DNA of 22,900 nucleotides from Candidatus Methanomethylophilaceae archaeon (GCA_017395275.1 JAFPVN010000242.1:1-22900), one strand, 5' to 3'; shown: positions 1 through 7,434, counted from the first letter of the stretch. Numbers and translations are program-made. Notes: a model not told the origin generated them from the sequence alone.

Positions 1-172
1 AGGAATTGGCAACCTCCATCAGTTCCCCTCTGATCACGAAGGAACGCAGTATCGCGGTCACGGAATTGACGTGCATGTGCACCAGATTGGCGATCTGCCC
101 CCTGGTATAGCCCTGAATGGCGAGATTCCTGATCTTCCGGTTGCGTTTCGCCGTATCGGATCTGCGGGTCAC
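1..172 (-). CDS. Small helix-turn-helix protein, partial (cut by window edge)
   Basis: The first 57 codons are visible; the rest lies beyond the window. The basic N-terminus (MTRRSDTAKRNRK) is followed by a pattern typical of a helix-turn-helix: IRNLAIQGYTRGQIANLV, a turn, then HMHVNSVTAILRSF as recognition helix, about residues 14-43. It is probably a DNA-binding regulator or the DNA-binding part of a larger protein. The start is GTG and its first bases overlap the stop of the upstream gene in a GTGA arrangement. A strong Shine-Dalgarno GGAGGT at 179-184 lies six bases before it, which decides the start and implies translational coupling. The family is not identified beyond the HTH fold. Confidence 0.6.
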   Translation of the reverse strand, partial: MTRRSDTAKRNRKIRNLAIQGYTRGQIANLVHMHVNSVTAILRSFVIRGELMEVANS

Positions 173-636
173 GGGGAGACCTCCGTCACCTGGTAAACTA
201 CGATGATTTTCACCCTACAATCCCTGCATTGGTCTTTATGGAGGGATTCTTTGGAGGTGTCCAGACATCCGAATAACGACGGTTTCCGCCCTCCAATTTC
301 CGATATGGTCCCGTAGATGTTCTCCGAATCCTCGACCGACCACGTGTAGCCGTGCATCCTCACGATGTCCACGGTCCCCAATTCGCGGTAGATGTGCCTG
401 AGCAGCCTGTCCGCGTCCGGGGCGTAGAAGCTGTCGATGGCCCCGGGATCGTTGGTCTCGAAAATGAAATTCCCTTCACCCGAGGGCATGGTCTGAACGG
501 GGTTCTCGTAACCGCCGATCATCAGATAGCGTTCGTAATCTGTTTCCTCAAAACGGCCAGTAGACCGTTTCCTTTCCAAGGGCCTTCCCGCGGCCCCTGA
601 GACATTTTCGTCTTGTTCCTGTCCCGATGTAGTCAT
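169..636 (-). CDS. Hypothetical protein, 155 aa, first gene of a two-gene unit with an HTH protein
   Basis: I do not recognise this family. The N-terminal 30 residues are polar and look disordered (MTTSGQEQDENVSGAAG). A mixed alpha/beta-looking region follows, with motifs GGYENPVQTMPSGEGNFIFE (about 40-60), DADRLLRHIYRELGTVDIVRMHGYTW (about 74-99) and a cysteine-containing tail near 123-140 (C, then DQCRDC). The spacing of those cysteines could hold a metal, but this is weak. No membrane segment or signal peptide is seen. The frame is open further upstream, but the ATG at 636 was chosen because the upstream extension reads antisense through the Ig-like gene and has an unlikely composition. 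The stop overlaps the GTG of the following HTH gene, so the pair is probably co-translated. Confidence 0.55.
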   Translation of the reverse strand: MTTSGQEQDENVSGAAGRPLERKRSTGRFEETDYERYLMIGGYENPVQTMPSGEGNFIFETNDPGAIDSFYAPDADRLLRHIYRELGTVDIVRMHGYTWSVEDSENIYGTISEIGGRKPSLFGCLDTSKESLHKDQCRDCRVKIIVVYQVTEVSP

Positions 637-714
637 GCTACACTTCCTGGGCAATCCGCAACCCTTGGAATTGCACGGCAGGTCGGATGGATGAACAGCA
701 TCGAGGAGCCCGAC

Positions 715-1173
715 ATGATCGACAGCGTCGAGACATCCTACGAGAAGTCCGGCGACACCTACGACATAACCGTAAGGGTGCTCGACAAGGACGGATACGG
801 CGTCGAGGGCGCGGACGTCATCCTCACCGGATACGGAGCATACACCATCGCATCCACCAACACCACCGTCCAGGACACCGGACTCGTCCTCGCCGGCAAC
901 GTATACGTCGACGGCGTCTACTACAAGGATCCCACCCCCCTCTCCAGGGCGAGCATGGAGGCGAGCGGATACAACCCCGACAACTACCCCGCGGTCACCG
1001 TGACCCAGGAGGATGCCGGAGAGAAGACCACACCCCACGGCGTCACCGACAGCGAGGGATACGCGACGATCACCGTCCACTTCGACAGCCTCAAGACCTA
1101 CGGAACGCTGAACGTCGAGGTCACCAAGGCCGGATACACCGGGAACAGCGTCTCCATGAAGGTATTCGCATGA
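715..1173 (+). CDS. Ig-like beta-sandwich domain protein without visible signal peptide
   Basis: About 152 residues, rich in Thr, Gly, Tyr and Asp. It reads as an invasin or carboxypeptidase-regulatory-like Ig fold: TYDITVRVLDKDGYGVEGADVILTG near the start, then GVTDSEGYATITVHF and LNVEVTKAGYTG near the end, the 'future use of a changed X' pattern of surface proteins. The ATG at 715 is preceded by GAGGAG with a six-base gap; in-frame ATGs at 691 and 613 are possible. None of these starts gives a signal peptide or a membrane helix, odd for this domain type, so the gene may be an N-terminally truncated remnant of a larger surface or pilus protein. Its stop overlaps the next start (ATGA), implying coupling to the two pilin-like genes. 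Confidence 0.6.
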   Translation: MIDSVETSYEKSGDTYDITVRVLDKDGYGVEGADVILTGYGAYTIASTNTTVQDTGLVLAGNVYVDGVYYKDPTPLSRASMEASGYNPDNYPAVTVTQEDAGEKTTPHGVTDSEGYATITVHFDSLKTYGTLNVEVTKAGYTGNSVSMKVFA

Positions 1174-1589
1174 GAATGAACAGGAAGGCCGTCACCGACC
1201 TTCCGATCAAACTCCTTATCATTTCTGTAATCCTGTCCGTCTCACTTCCCATAATCGCCGACTCCCTCGATACGGGGATCAGCGGCATGGACCGCAGTCA
1301 GATGGATTCCGAATCCCAGAGGATCGCCGGAGCGGCGGCATCCTCCTACTATTCAACGGAAGGTGACGGCAAGTACCTTGAGATAAGCATCCCCGAGGGA
1401 TGCTACCTCGTTCTCGGAGGCGATGGGGCGGACTCCTACGGCATACACATGTACAGGGGATCCGAGGAGATCTCCACCTACTGGATGGAGAAGCCCATGA
1501 TCCCGTTCGTAGGGACCACCGTATTGGAGGGCAGCGGGATGATCCGCATATCCGCGGACACCTCGGGGATAAGGGTGGGGACCGTATGA
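1170..1589 (+). CDS. Pilin-like protein with class III-type signal sequence
   Basis: 139 residues. The N-terminus is short and basic (MRMNRKA) followed by VTDLPIKLLIISVILSVSLPII, one hydrophobic helix. K-A-V-T at the junction fits the archaeal prepilin peptidase consensus (basic residue, G or A, then hydrophobic), so cleavage after Ala7 is plausible. The remainder (about 35-139) is a soluble beta-rich domain with a single Cys. Such proteins assemble into type IV pilus-like filaments or serve as minor pilins in archaea. It overlaps both neighbours by ATGA, forming a three-gene translationally coupled unit. The exact family is not recognised, so the pilin assignment rests on architecture and context. 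Confidence 0.55.
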   Translation: MRMNRKAVTDLPIKLLIISVILSVSLPIIADSLDTGISGMDRSQMDSESQRIAGAAASSYYSTEGDGKYLEISIPEGCYLVLGGDGADSYGIHMYRGSEEISTYWMEKPMIPFVGTTVLEGSGMIRISADTSGIRVGTV

Positions 1590-1966
1590 TGGAATTCACC
1601 CTCGCCAGGGTCTCCGCCTGCCTGTGCGGGATACTGGTGATCGCCGTCCTCTTCAATCCGGTGGTGGACTCCTACGACGACCGCGCCGAGGACCTGACGG
1701 AGGAGAACTGCGTCTCCCTCGGGGAGATGCTGGATTCGTTCATGGGGAGTCAGACGGACGAGTGCGTCCTGTCGCTGAACATACTGCTCCCGGATCCCGG
1801 GACGAGGATATCCTTCAGCGGGTGCACGATGACCATGGAGAACGAGAGGGGCAGTTGGGATTACGAGCTGAGGCATCCCGTGGAGGCCGATTCGGATCGT
1901 TACGGATACGACAGCTATATCGTACTGAAGAAGGAGTCTGGTACTTTGATCATCCATGAGGCATGA
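1586..1966 (+). CDS. Small membrane-anchored pilin-like protein
   Basis: 126 residues: a short N-terminus (MMEFTLARVSA), a hydrophobic helix over about residues 10-28 (CLCGILVIAVLFNPVVD), then an acidic soluble domain. The layout is that of a minor pilin or pseudopilin, but no clear prepilin cleavage motif precedes the helix, so a simple N-terminal anchor is the alternative. Cysteines occur in the helix, at about 46, 63 and 80. The start overlaps the previous stop (ATGA). It ends the operon; the next gene has its own promoter. Function is inferred only from position beside the other pilin-like gene. Confidence 0.5.
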   Translation: MMEFTLARVSACLCGILVIAVLFNPVVDSYDDRAEDLTEENCVSLGEMLDSFMGSQTDECVLSLNILLPDPGTRISFSGCTMTMENERGSWDYELRHPVEADSDRYGYDSYIVLKKESGTLIIHEA

Positions 1967-2015
1967 GCCGACCCCTCCGTCGCATTACATATCAACTAAA
2001 TCATCAGTTTTATCT

Positions 2016-2032
2016 GTTCAGAAATACTGAAC
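2016..2032 (+). promoter_or_regulatory. Inverted repeat GTTCAG-N5-CTGAAC before the nitroreductase gene
   Basis: Perfect six-base arms (GTTCAG / CTGAAC) around AAATA, ending six bases before the start codon. An AT-rich element (TTACATATC, about 1985-1993) lies at a suitable distance upstream, so the repeat should overlap the transcription start or leader, a position typical for repressor operators. The bound regulator is unknown. Confidence 0.5.
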
Positions 2033-2038
2033 GCATCC

Positions 2039-2827
2039 ATGGAAGAGACCCTCAGGATCACGGATGACTGCATAGGCTGCGGACAGTGCGTGAAGGTATG
2101 CATACGCGGACACCTCGCCGTCGGCGAGGACAAGAAGGTGCACGAGATCGAATCGCCCTACTACTGCTTCAGATGCGGACACTGCGCATCCGTGTGCCCG
2201 AAGGGTGCGATATCCCTGCTCTCGGCGGACGAGAGGATAGACCCCGTCGACGGCATGCCCGTGTCGGCGGAATCCCTTGCGCAGCTGTACCGCCAGAGGC
2301 GCAGCCAGCGCTGGTTCGACAGGAAGTGCACCAAGGACGAGCTGGAGAGGCTGCTGGCGACGGTGCGCTACGCCCCCACCGCAGAGAACTCGCAGGCCGT
2401 CGAATACGCGGTCATCGACGAGAAGTATCCCGAATTCATGAGGCTGCTGGCGGACATACTCCGCACCCACACTGACGAGCATGCACGCCTGAAACAGTTC
2501 GTCGACTACGTGGATTCCGGCATGGAGGGGAAGAACAACCCGTTCACCTGGGAAGGCAGGCAGATAGTCATAGCGTTCGCGCGCTTCCCCATCGACGCGA
2601 TCATTCCGATGGAACAGCTGGACCTCATGGCGTACTCCATGGGATTGGGAGGATTCCATTCCAGATGGATGCTTCTGGCCGCGGAGCACGATCAGAAGAA
2701 ATTCATGTCCTTCTTCCCCGAGATAAGCAAGGACCTGAACGCCTACGCCGTGTACATAATCGGCCATCCGAGGGTGAAGTACAGGCGCACCGTCGCAAGG
2801 GACGAGCGCAGGATCCTCTGGAAGTGA
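2039..2827 (+). CDS. Ferredoxin-nitroreductase fusion protein
   Basis: 262 residues with two domains. Residues 1-60 are a dicluster ferredoxin with two CxxCxxCxxxC motifs (Cys 11, 14, 17, 21 and Cys 43, 46, 49, 53), each followed by typical CP or CI residues, so it should bind two [4Fe-4S] clusters. From about 85 to 262 is an FMN nitroreductase fold: RRSQRWFDRK is the usual phosphate-contacting N-terminal motif, APTAENSQ the next FMN motif, and MGLGGF a later one. Such fusions are common in anaerobes; electrons pass from the clusters to FMN to reduce an unknown substrate. It is cytoplasmic, monocistronic, and convergent with the cysteine desulfurase gene with a one-base gap. Confidence 0.88.
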   Translation: MEETLRITDDCIGCGQCVKVCIRGHLAVGEDKKVHEIESPYYCFRCGHCASVCPKGAISLLSADERIDPVDGMPVSAESLAQLYRQRRSQRWFDRKCTKDELERLLATVRYAPTAENSQAVEYAVIDEKYPEFMRLLADILRTHTDEHARLKQFVDYVDSGMEGKNNPFTWEGRQIVIAFARFPIDAIIPMEQLDLMAYSMGLGGFHSRWMLLAAEHDQKKFMSFFPEISKDLNAYAVYIIGHPRVKYRRTVARDERRILWK

Positions 2828-2828
2828 A

Positions 2829-4031
2829 TCAGGCGAACATCTCGGAGATCTTCCTGAGGGTCTCCGCGAACTTCGCTATCTCCTTCTCGTTGTTATAGAG
2901 ATAGAACGACGCTCTGGCACTTCCGTCTATCTTCCTCGACACGAAGTACGGATGCGCGCAGTGCATGCCCGATCTGATCAGGATGTGGGCCATGTTGTCC
3001 ACCATCATGGCGATGTCGTGGGAGTTGAGTCCGGCAATGTTGAACGAGAACACGCCTCCCCTCAGCTTCGGATCCTCCGGGCCGACTATCGACAGACCCC
3101 TGATGTCCTCAGTGGCCTTCTGGACCGCCTTCTGGAGCCTGAACTCGTGCTCGCGGATGTTGTCCATGCCGACCCTCTGCAGATACTCCAGCGCGGGCTT
3201 GACGCCTACGATCCCCGAATAATTGGATAATCCGGCCTCGAACCTCTCCGGCGGCGGGGACAGCTTGATGGAATCGTACGTCGTCAACCCGACTATGCCT
3301 CCACCTCCCATCAGCGGCCTGAGCTTCTTCAGGAGGTCCATCTTCCCGTAGAACAGCCCTACGCCTGACGGGGCGAGCATCTTGTGCAGCGACAGGCTGT
3401 AGAAGTCGACGTCCAGGTCCTTCAGGTCGACCTTCATATGGGGCGCCGCCTGGGCTCCGTCGGCGAGGACGGGTATCCCGAGGTCGTGGGAGATCTCCAC
3501 GATCTCCTTCAGAGGCACGGCGCAGCCGGTCACGTTGCTGACATGACCGACGGAGACCAGCTTCACGTCCTTGGATATGGTGCGCTTGAACTCCTCGATG
3601 TCGAAGACGCCTTCCCTTGAGGTCCTGCAGTACCTCCTCCTTATGCCGACCTGTTCCTGCATCTCGATCCACTGGACGTGGTTCGAGTTGTGCTCCACGT
3701 CGGTCGTCAGGACGGTGTCGCCCTTCTTCAGACCGAAGCCGCGGGCGACTATGTTCATGCCCTCTGTGCAGTTCTTGGTGAATGCGAAGCAATCCGGATC
3801 GTCGCCTCCGAAGAACTCGGCGGCCTTCTCCCTGGATTCGTCGACGGCCATCGACACCTTCGTGGCCATGGAATGCACGCTCCTGCCTCCGCAGGCGGGG
3901 AACTCGTTGTAGTATCTGAGCATCGCCTCGATCACGCAGTCAGGCTTGAGAGTCTGACAAGCATTGTCGAAATAGATGCCGTCGGAGTTCCTGATCGGCG
4001 GGAAATCCTTGCGGAGCGATTCCGTGTCCAT
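2829..4031 (-). CDS. Cysteine desulfurase, SufS/NifS-like class V aminotransferase family
   Basis: 400 residues, usual length for the SufS group. PLP features: DVEHNSNHVQW (about 111-121), the aspartate of LADGAQAAPH (about 189-198), and the Schiff-base lysine in SLSLHKMLAPSG (Lys217). The sulfur-accepting cysteine is in RSGMHCAHP (Cys358), matching the SufS RxGxHCA motif. It should remove sulfur from cysteine for Fe-S cluster assembly or other thiolation; the neighbouring iron-sulfur proteins are compatible but not proof. The ATG chosen begins the family motif (MDTESLRKDFPPIRNSDGIYFDNA); the open frame extends 45 codons upstream through an evident promoter. No SufBC gene is adjacent. Confidence 0.88.
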   Translation of the reverse strand: MDTESLRKDFPPIRNSDGIYFDNACQTLKPDCVIEAMLRYYNEFPACGGRSVHSMATKVSMAVDESREKAAEFFGGDDPDCFAFTKNCTEGMNIVARGFGLKKGDTVLTTDVEHNSNHVQWIEMQEQVGIRRRYCRTSREGVFDIEEFKRTISKDVKLVSVGHVSNVTGCAVPLKEIVEISHDLGIPVLADGAQAAPHMKVDLKDLDVDFYSLSLHKMLAPSGVGLFYGKMDLLKKLRPLMGGGGIVGLTTYDSIKLSPPPERFEAGLSNYSGIVGVKPALEYLQRVGMDNIREHEFRLQKAVQKATEDIRGLSIVGPEDPKLRGGVFSFNIAGLNSHDIAMMVDNMAHILIRSGMHCAHPYFVSRKIDGSARASFYLYNNEKEIAKFAETLRKISEMFA

Positions 4032-4052
4032 ACTCCCCCAATCGTGCGCGCA

Positions 4053-4063
4053 TCCATAAATGT
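4053..4063 (-). promoter_or_regulatory. TATA box for the cysteine desulfurase gene
   Basis: Minus-strand AACATTTATGG about 25 bases before the ATG at 4031, predicting a very short or absent leader. It is in the divergent region shared with pyrD. Confidence 0.45.
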
Positions 4064-4157
4064 TATGGCATCGAAGGGAACGGGCACATATGGATATTTC
4101 AACATGCTGGCACATCTCGGATGACCTGAAGGGGCACCGACCTGGCCTGACAAACGG

Positions 4158-4164
4158 TTTTATC
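4158..4164 (+). promoter_or_regulatory. TATA box for pyrD
   Basis: TTTTATC centred about 26 bases before the ATG at 4187. Transcription would begin at or next to the start codon, so the mRNA is probably leaderless; no Shine-Dalgarno is seen. Confidence 0.5.
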
Positions 4165-4186
4165 ATTGCTTGCCTATACCACGCGC

Positions 4187-5092
4187 ATGAGCGACCTCAG
4201 AGTCAGGATCGGGAACATCGAGCTGGACAGACCGGGCATGGTTGCATCGGGCATCATGGACGAGACCGGGGACACCATGGTCAGGATGCTCGGGTGCGGA
4301 GCCGGAGCGGTGGTATCGAAATCCGTCGGGACCAACCCCAACCCCGGACACAGGAACCCCAACTTCACGGAGGTCGCATCCGGATGCATCAACGCCATGG
4401 GGCTCCCGAACCCGGGCATAGAGGCCTTCCGCGAGGAGATGGAGAAGGCCGTCAAGGCGGGCAAGATCATAGGTTCCGTCTACGGGGCATCCCCGCAGGA
4501 GTTTGCCTCGCTCGCGGGGAGGATGGAGGACTACGGCGCGTGCGCCGTCGAACTCAACCTGTCATGTCCCCACGCCAAGGGATACGGGATGGAGGTCGGT
4601 ACGGATCCGGTCATGGTGAAGAGCATAGTATCCGCCGTGAAGGATGCGGTGAAGGTGCCCGTGTGGGTGAAGGTCACCCCCAACACGCACATACTCGCCG
4701 ATATCGGGAAGGCGGTGGAGGACGCCGGAGGGGATGCGATAGTCGCCATCAACACGCTGAAGGCGATGGTCATCGTCCCCGAGTTCGGTAAACCGCTGAT
4801 GAGCAACAAGGTCTGCGGCCTCTCCGGGAAATGCATCAAGCCCATAGGCGTCAGAGCAGTATGGGACCTTCATTCCGCTGTTTCTATCCCCATCGTCGGG
4901 GTCGGCGGGATATACGATCACAGGGACGCCCTCGAGTACATAATGGCAGGGGCATGCGCCTTCCAGCTGGGATCCGCGGTCCTCGACAACGGACCGGGGG
5001 TCTTCGATTCCATCAACAGGGGACTGGAGGCGTTCATGGACGAGTACGGTTACTCATCCATCAAGGACATGGAGGGGATCGCCCATGAGTGA
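4187..5092 (+). CDS. pyrD: Dihydroorotate dehydrogenase, catalytic subunit (class 1B)
   Basis: 301 residues, the usual size. It oxidises dihydroorotate to orotate in pyrimidine synthesis, using FMN. Signatures: NP-rich loop GTNPNPGHRNPN (48-59), NAMGLPNPG (69-77), the active-site loop VELNLSCPH with Cys127 as catalytic base (class 1), KVTPN (162-166), GLSGKCIKPIGVR (211-223) and phosphate-binding GVGGI (238-242). Class 1B is indicated by the partner pyrK, whose start lies inside the last codons of this gene (8-base overlap). Start chosen at MSDLRVRIGN; seven upstream codons are open but precede the expected leaderless start. Cytoplasmic heterotetramer with PyrK is expected from the family. 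Confidence 0.93.
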   Translation: MSDLRVRIGNIELDRPGMVASGIMDETGDTMVRMLGCGAGAVVSKSVGTNPNPGHRNPNFTEVASGCINAMGLPNPGIEAFREEMEKAVKAGKIIGSVYGASPQEFASLAGRMEDYGACAVELNLSCPHAKGYGMEVGTDPVMVKSIVSAVKDAVKVPVWVKVTPNTHILADIGKAVEDAGGDAIVAINTLKAMVIVPEFGKPLMSNKVCGLSGKCIKPIGVRAVWDLHSAVSIPIVGVGGIYDHRDALEYIMAGACAFQLGSAVLDNGPGVFDSINRGLEAFMDEYGYSSIKDMEGIAHE

Positions 5093-5850
5093 AGCGGTCG
5101 TGAAGATAAAATCGGTCGAACAGACCAACAAGTACAGCAAGACGATCACTTTCGATTGGGACGTCCCCGCGAAGCCGGGACAGTTCATCATGGTATGGGC
5201 GCCCGACATGGACGAGATCCCGTTATCACTATCATCAGTGGACGAGGAGAAGAGCATCACCTTCAAGGTCATCGGCAAGGACACGGAATGCCTCGCCAGC
5301 AAGAAGGAGGGCGACAGGCTGAGGGTCAGGGGGCCCTACGGGAACGGTTACGACCTCTCCGCCGAGAGGATACTCGTGGTCGGAGGGGGCATAGGCATAG
5401 CGCCGATCACCCCCGTGCTGAAGGAGAAGAAGGTGGACGCGATCTTCGCCGCGCGCGATGCGGACGAGGTGGAGTACGCCGGACCTCTGGGCATCAAGTA
5501 CTGCAGGAACTCCTGGATCTGCACCGACGACGGGAGCCTGGGAGAGCACTGCAACGCCGTACAGATGGTGCAGAAGGTCATGGAGGACCACGAGTACGAC
5601 ATGATCATCGCCTGCGGACCGGAGGTCATGCTACTTCCTGCTGAAGTACTGCAACGAGGCGGACATACAGTGCCAGATGTCCCTGGAGCGCTACATGAAG
5701 TGCGGCTGCGGAGTGTGCGGCGCATGCATGATCGACGAGCACAGGGTGTGCAAGGACGGACCGGTGTTCACCAGGGAGCAAATCAACGGCATGAAGGATT
5801 TCGGCACCGGCAGGAGGGACGCCTCCGGAGCGTTCATAAGCTTCAGGTGA
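5085..5850 (+). pseudogene. pyrK: Dihydroorotate dehydrogenase electron-transfer subunit, frameshifted
   Basis: PyrK carries FAD and a [2Fe-2S] cluster and passes electrons from PyrD to NAD. Residues 1-182 are normal: a FAD-binding barrel with IPLSLSS (45-51) and RGPYG (82-86), then the NAD domain with LVVGGGIGIAPI (97-108) and IACGPEVM (175-182). At about 5631 the frame breaks by one extra base (or two missing). Reading from 5632 in the next frame restores YFLLKYCNEAD and the cluster motif KCGCGVCGAC...VC, ending in TGA at 5850, for about 254 residues in all. Without the shift the protein runs to 5918 with a basic nonsense tail and no cluster. Either a sequencing error, a fresh mutation, or a recoding site; error is the simplest explanation because the downstream frame is fully preserved. 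Confidence 0.85.
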
Positions 5851-5909
5851 CAAAGACCCAGATATCCGTATCCGCGCATAAGCCGACAGCCGTCTGGCTC
5901 CACAATACC

Positions 5910-5918
5910 ATTAAATAG
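5910..5918 (+). promoter_or_regulatory. TATA box for tRNA-Cys
   Basis: ATTAAATAG about 29 bases before the first tRNA base, the usual archaeal spacing. Confidence 0.45.
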
Positions 5919-5942
5919 GATTGATAGATACTCCATAACGGC

Positions 5943-6013
5943 GTCGGGTTAACACAGAGGCTATGTGCGGGACTGCAGATCCTGATACGGGGGTTCGATT
6001 CCCTCACCCGACC
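5943..6013 (+). tRNA. tRNA-Cys (GCA)
   Basis: Seven-pair acceptor GTCGGGT / ACCCGAC; anticodon stem CGGGA / TCCTG with loop CTGCAGA, giving anticodon GCA at 5975-5977 for cysteine. T-arm GGGGG-TTCGATT-CCCTC is canonical apart from one G-T pair. The D-arm has a three-pair stem (ACA / TGT) and a loop containing GG. No CCA is encoded. By my folding the discriminator base would be C at 6013, whereas cysteine tRNAs usually carry U73. No intron. Confidence 0.9.
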
Positions 6014-6020
6014 CTCATAC

Positions 6021-6030
6021 TTGTTTTTTT
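6021..6030 (+). terminator. Poly-T terminator after tRNA-Cys
   Basis: TTG followed by seven T residues, eight bases past the tRNA end. Archaeal polymerase stops at such U-tracts without needing a hairpin. Confidence 0.55.
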
Positions 6031-6145
6031 CGATCTCATCTCAACAGCACGTCACGTCCCACAATCCGAACGATTCCGGAAACTACGACGGCATCGCGTT
6101 TGCGATACGATAGGATACTCCAGCAGATGAGAAATGAAGAATGAG

Positions 6146-6218
6146 TGCGGATGCCGGGACTCGAACCCGAGTTCTAGCCTTGGCAAGGCTAAGTGATAAC
6201 CAACTACACTACGTCCGC
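6146..6218 (-). tRNA. tRNA-Gly (GCC)
   Basis: Minus-strand cloverleaf: acceptor GCGGACG / CATCCGC plus discriminator A; anticodon stem TAGCC / GGCTA with loop TTGCCAA, anticodon GCC at 6182-6184 for glycine; T-arm with loop TTCGAGT. D-arm GTG / CAC with TTGG in the loop. The acceptor has one mismatch, C6 against A67. No intron, no encoded CCA. Confidence 0.9.
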
Positions 6219-6243
6219 AGTATTTCCCCAGATTGGATTATCC

Positions 6244-6252
6244 GATATAAAC
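6244..6252 (-). promoter_or_regulatory. TATA box for tRNA-Gly
   Basis: Minus-strand GTTTATATC about 30 bases upstream of the tRNA 5' end. Confidence 0.5.
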
Positions 6253-6285
6253 GTTACTCTCGCCCCACGGAATCCCGCCCAATAC

Positions 6286-6293
6286 TTTATTAT
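6286..6293 (+). promoter_or_regulatory. TATA box for cobT
   Basis: TTTATTAT about 29 bases before the ATG at 6319. Predicted transcription starts just before the start codon, so the GGAGGT at 6302-6307 may lie outside the mRNA and the message may be nearly leaderless. Confidence 0.45.
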
Positions 6294-6318
6294 GATAAGA
6301 TGGAGGTTGCCGTGCAGA

Positions 6319-7434
6319 ATGACATCCCCTGAAATTCCCGATTCCATACGCATAGCCGGCAACGAGAAGGCCGCTAAAGATATCCTTTCCAAGATCTGGG
6401 GGAAGAGGGGAACGTTCACATGTACCGTGGGCAGCACCATGACCTCCGCGATCCCCGGGATCTCGGATGCCGGAGGCACCCCCGAACTCACGCTTCTCAC
6501 CGGCCCGGCCGATGCCGAGCTGATCACCTTGGGACACACCGTCTGCATCGACGGGGTGCCGGTCAATCCCCCCGAGGGGATCCCCACGCCCGGACTTCTG
6601 ACCATATCCGCACTCACACTCTCCAAACTCCCGCACCACATCATAAACGCGGGATGCAAGGTCGCTCCCAGCATCCCCTACTACGACGTGGGCGGACACT
6701 ACGGCGAGTCCATCCTCACCGGGAAGGCGGTGAAGGATGCGAGGGAGATGTTCGAGAGGGGGAAGGTCCTCGGAGAGCTCCTTGCAAGGGACCAGGAGTA
6801 CCTCGTGGTGAGCGAGAGCATAGCGGGGGGAACGACGACCGCGCTGGCCACCATGATGGCCATCGGGACGCTCAGGGAGAACCTGGTCAGCAGCAGCTCG
6901 CCCAGAAACCCCAAGGAGCTGAAGACCAACACAGTCCTCCAGGCGCTGAAGACCGCGGGACTGGAGATCGGCAGCTGTAAGAACGATCCGCTCAGGGCCG
7001 TGGAATGTGTCGGCGACCCTATGATCGCGGTGAACGCGGGAGTCGTGCTCGGTGCATCCAAGCACACGCCGGTCATTCTCGGAGGGGGCACGCAGATGTC
7101 CGCGGTGCTCTCGGTCGCCGCGGCGATAGACCCCACCGTCGTCACCAGGGTCATGCACGGGACCACGAGATGGCTGATCAACGACCCCAACTCCGATCTG
7201 GTGAAGATCGACATGGGCATCAGCCCGGAGATCCCGATCGTCTACATCAACATGGACTACTCCAAGAGCCCCTACAAGGGCCTGCAGGCCTACGAGCAGG
7301 GATTCATCAAGGAGGGTGTGGGATGCGGCGGAGCTTCCATAGCCGCGGTCATCTCCTCTGCGGGAAGGATAACCTGCGACGACATCCTCGAGGAGGAGCA
7401 CAGGATCTACAGGGAGATCCTCAATCTCGAGTGA
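6319..7434 (+). CDS. cobT: Nicotinate-nucleotide--dimethylbenzimidazole phosphoribosyltransferase-like protein (archaeal CobT family)
   Basis: 371 residues of the archaeal CobT-like family, distinct in length and sequence from short bacterial CobT. It is expected to activate the lower-ligand base as its alpha-ribotide phosphate for cobamide completion; activity of the archaeal family is partly inferred. Features: CTVGSTMTSAIPGISDAGGTPELT (about 34-57), SESIAGGTTTALATMMA (about 167-183), ECVGDPMIAVNAG and GGGTQMSAVL. The ATG was chosen because the frame upstream runs through the tRNA-Gly gene and the TATA box. It is convergent with cobY, the two TGA stops touching with no spacer, and it opens the corrinoid island. 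Confidence 0.85.
   Translation: MTSPEIPDSIRIAGNEKAAKDILSKIWGKRGTFTCTVGSTMTSAIPGISDAGGTPELTLLTGPADAELITLGHTVCIDGVPVNPPEGIPTPGLLTISALTLSKLPHHIINAGCKVAPSIPYYDVGGHYGESILTGKAVKDAREMFERGKVLGELLARDQEYLVVSESIAGGTTTALATMMAIGTLRENLVSSSSPRNPKELKTNTVLQALKTAGLEIGSCKNDPLRAVECVGDPMIAVNAGVVLGASKHTPVILGGGTQMSAVLSVAAAIDPTVVTRVMHGTTRWLINDPNSDLVKIDMGISPEIPIVYINMDYSKSPYKGLQAYEQGFIKEGVGCGGASIAAVISSAGRITCDDILEEEHRIYREILNLE

Noticed and set aside
6091..6107. Small hairpin ATCGC-GTTT-GCGAT between the tRNAs
   Set aside because: Five pairs only, no T-run and no link to a gene; likely chance.
6141..6318. Open frame running into cobT from upstream, covering tRNA-Gly
   Set aside because: It crosses a clear tRNA and a TATA box; the family start is at 6319.
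6238..7401. Long open frame (387 codons) antisense to cobT
   Set aside because: Basic, low-complexity translation with no domain; a shadow of a GC-rich coding strand.
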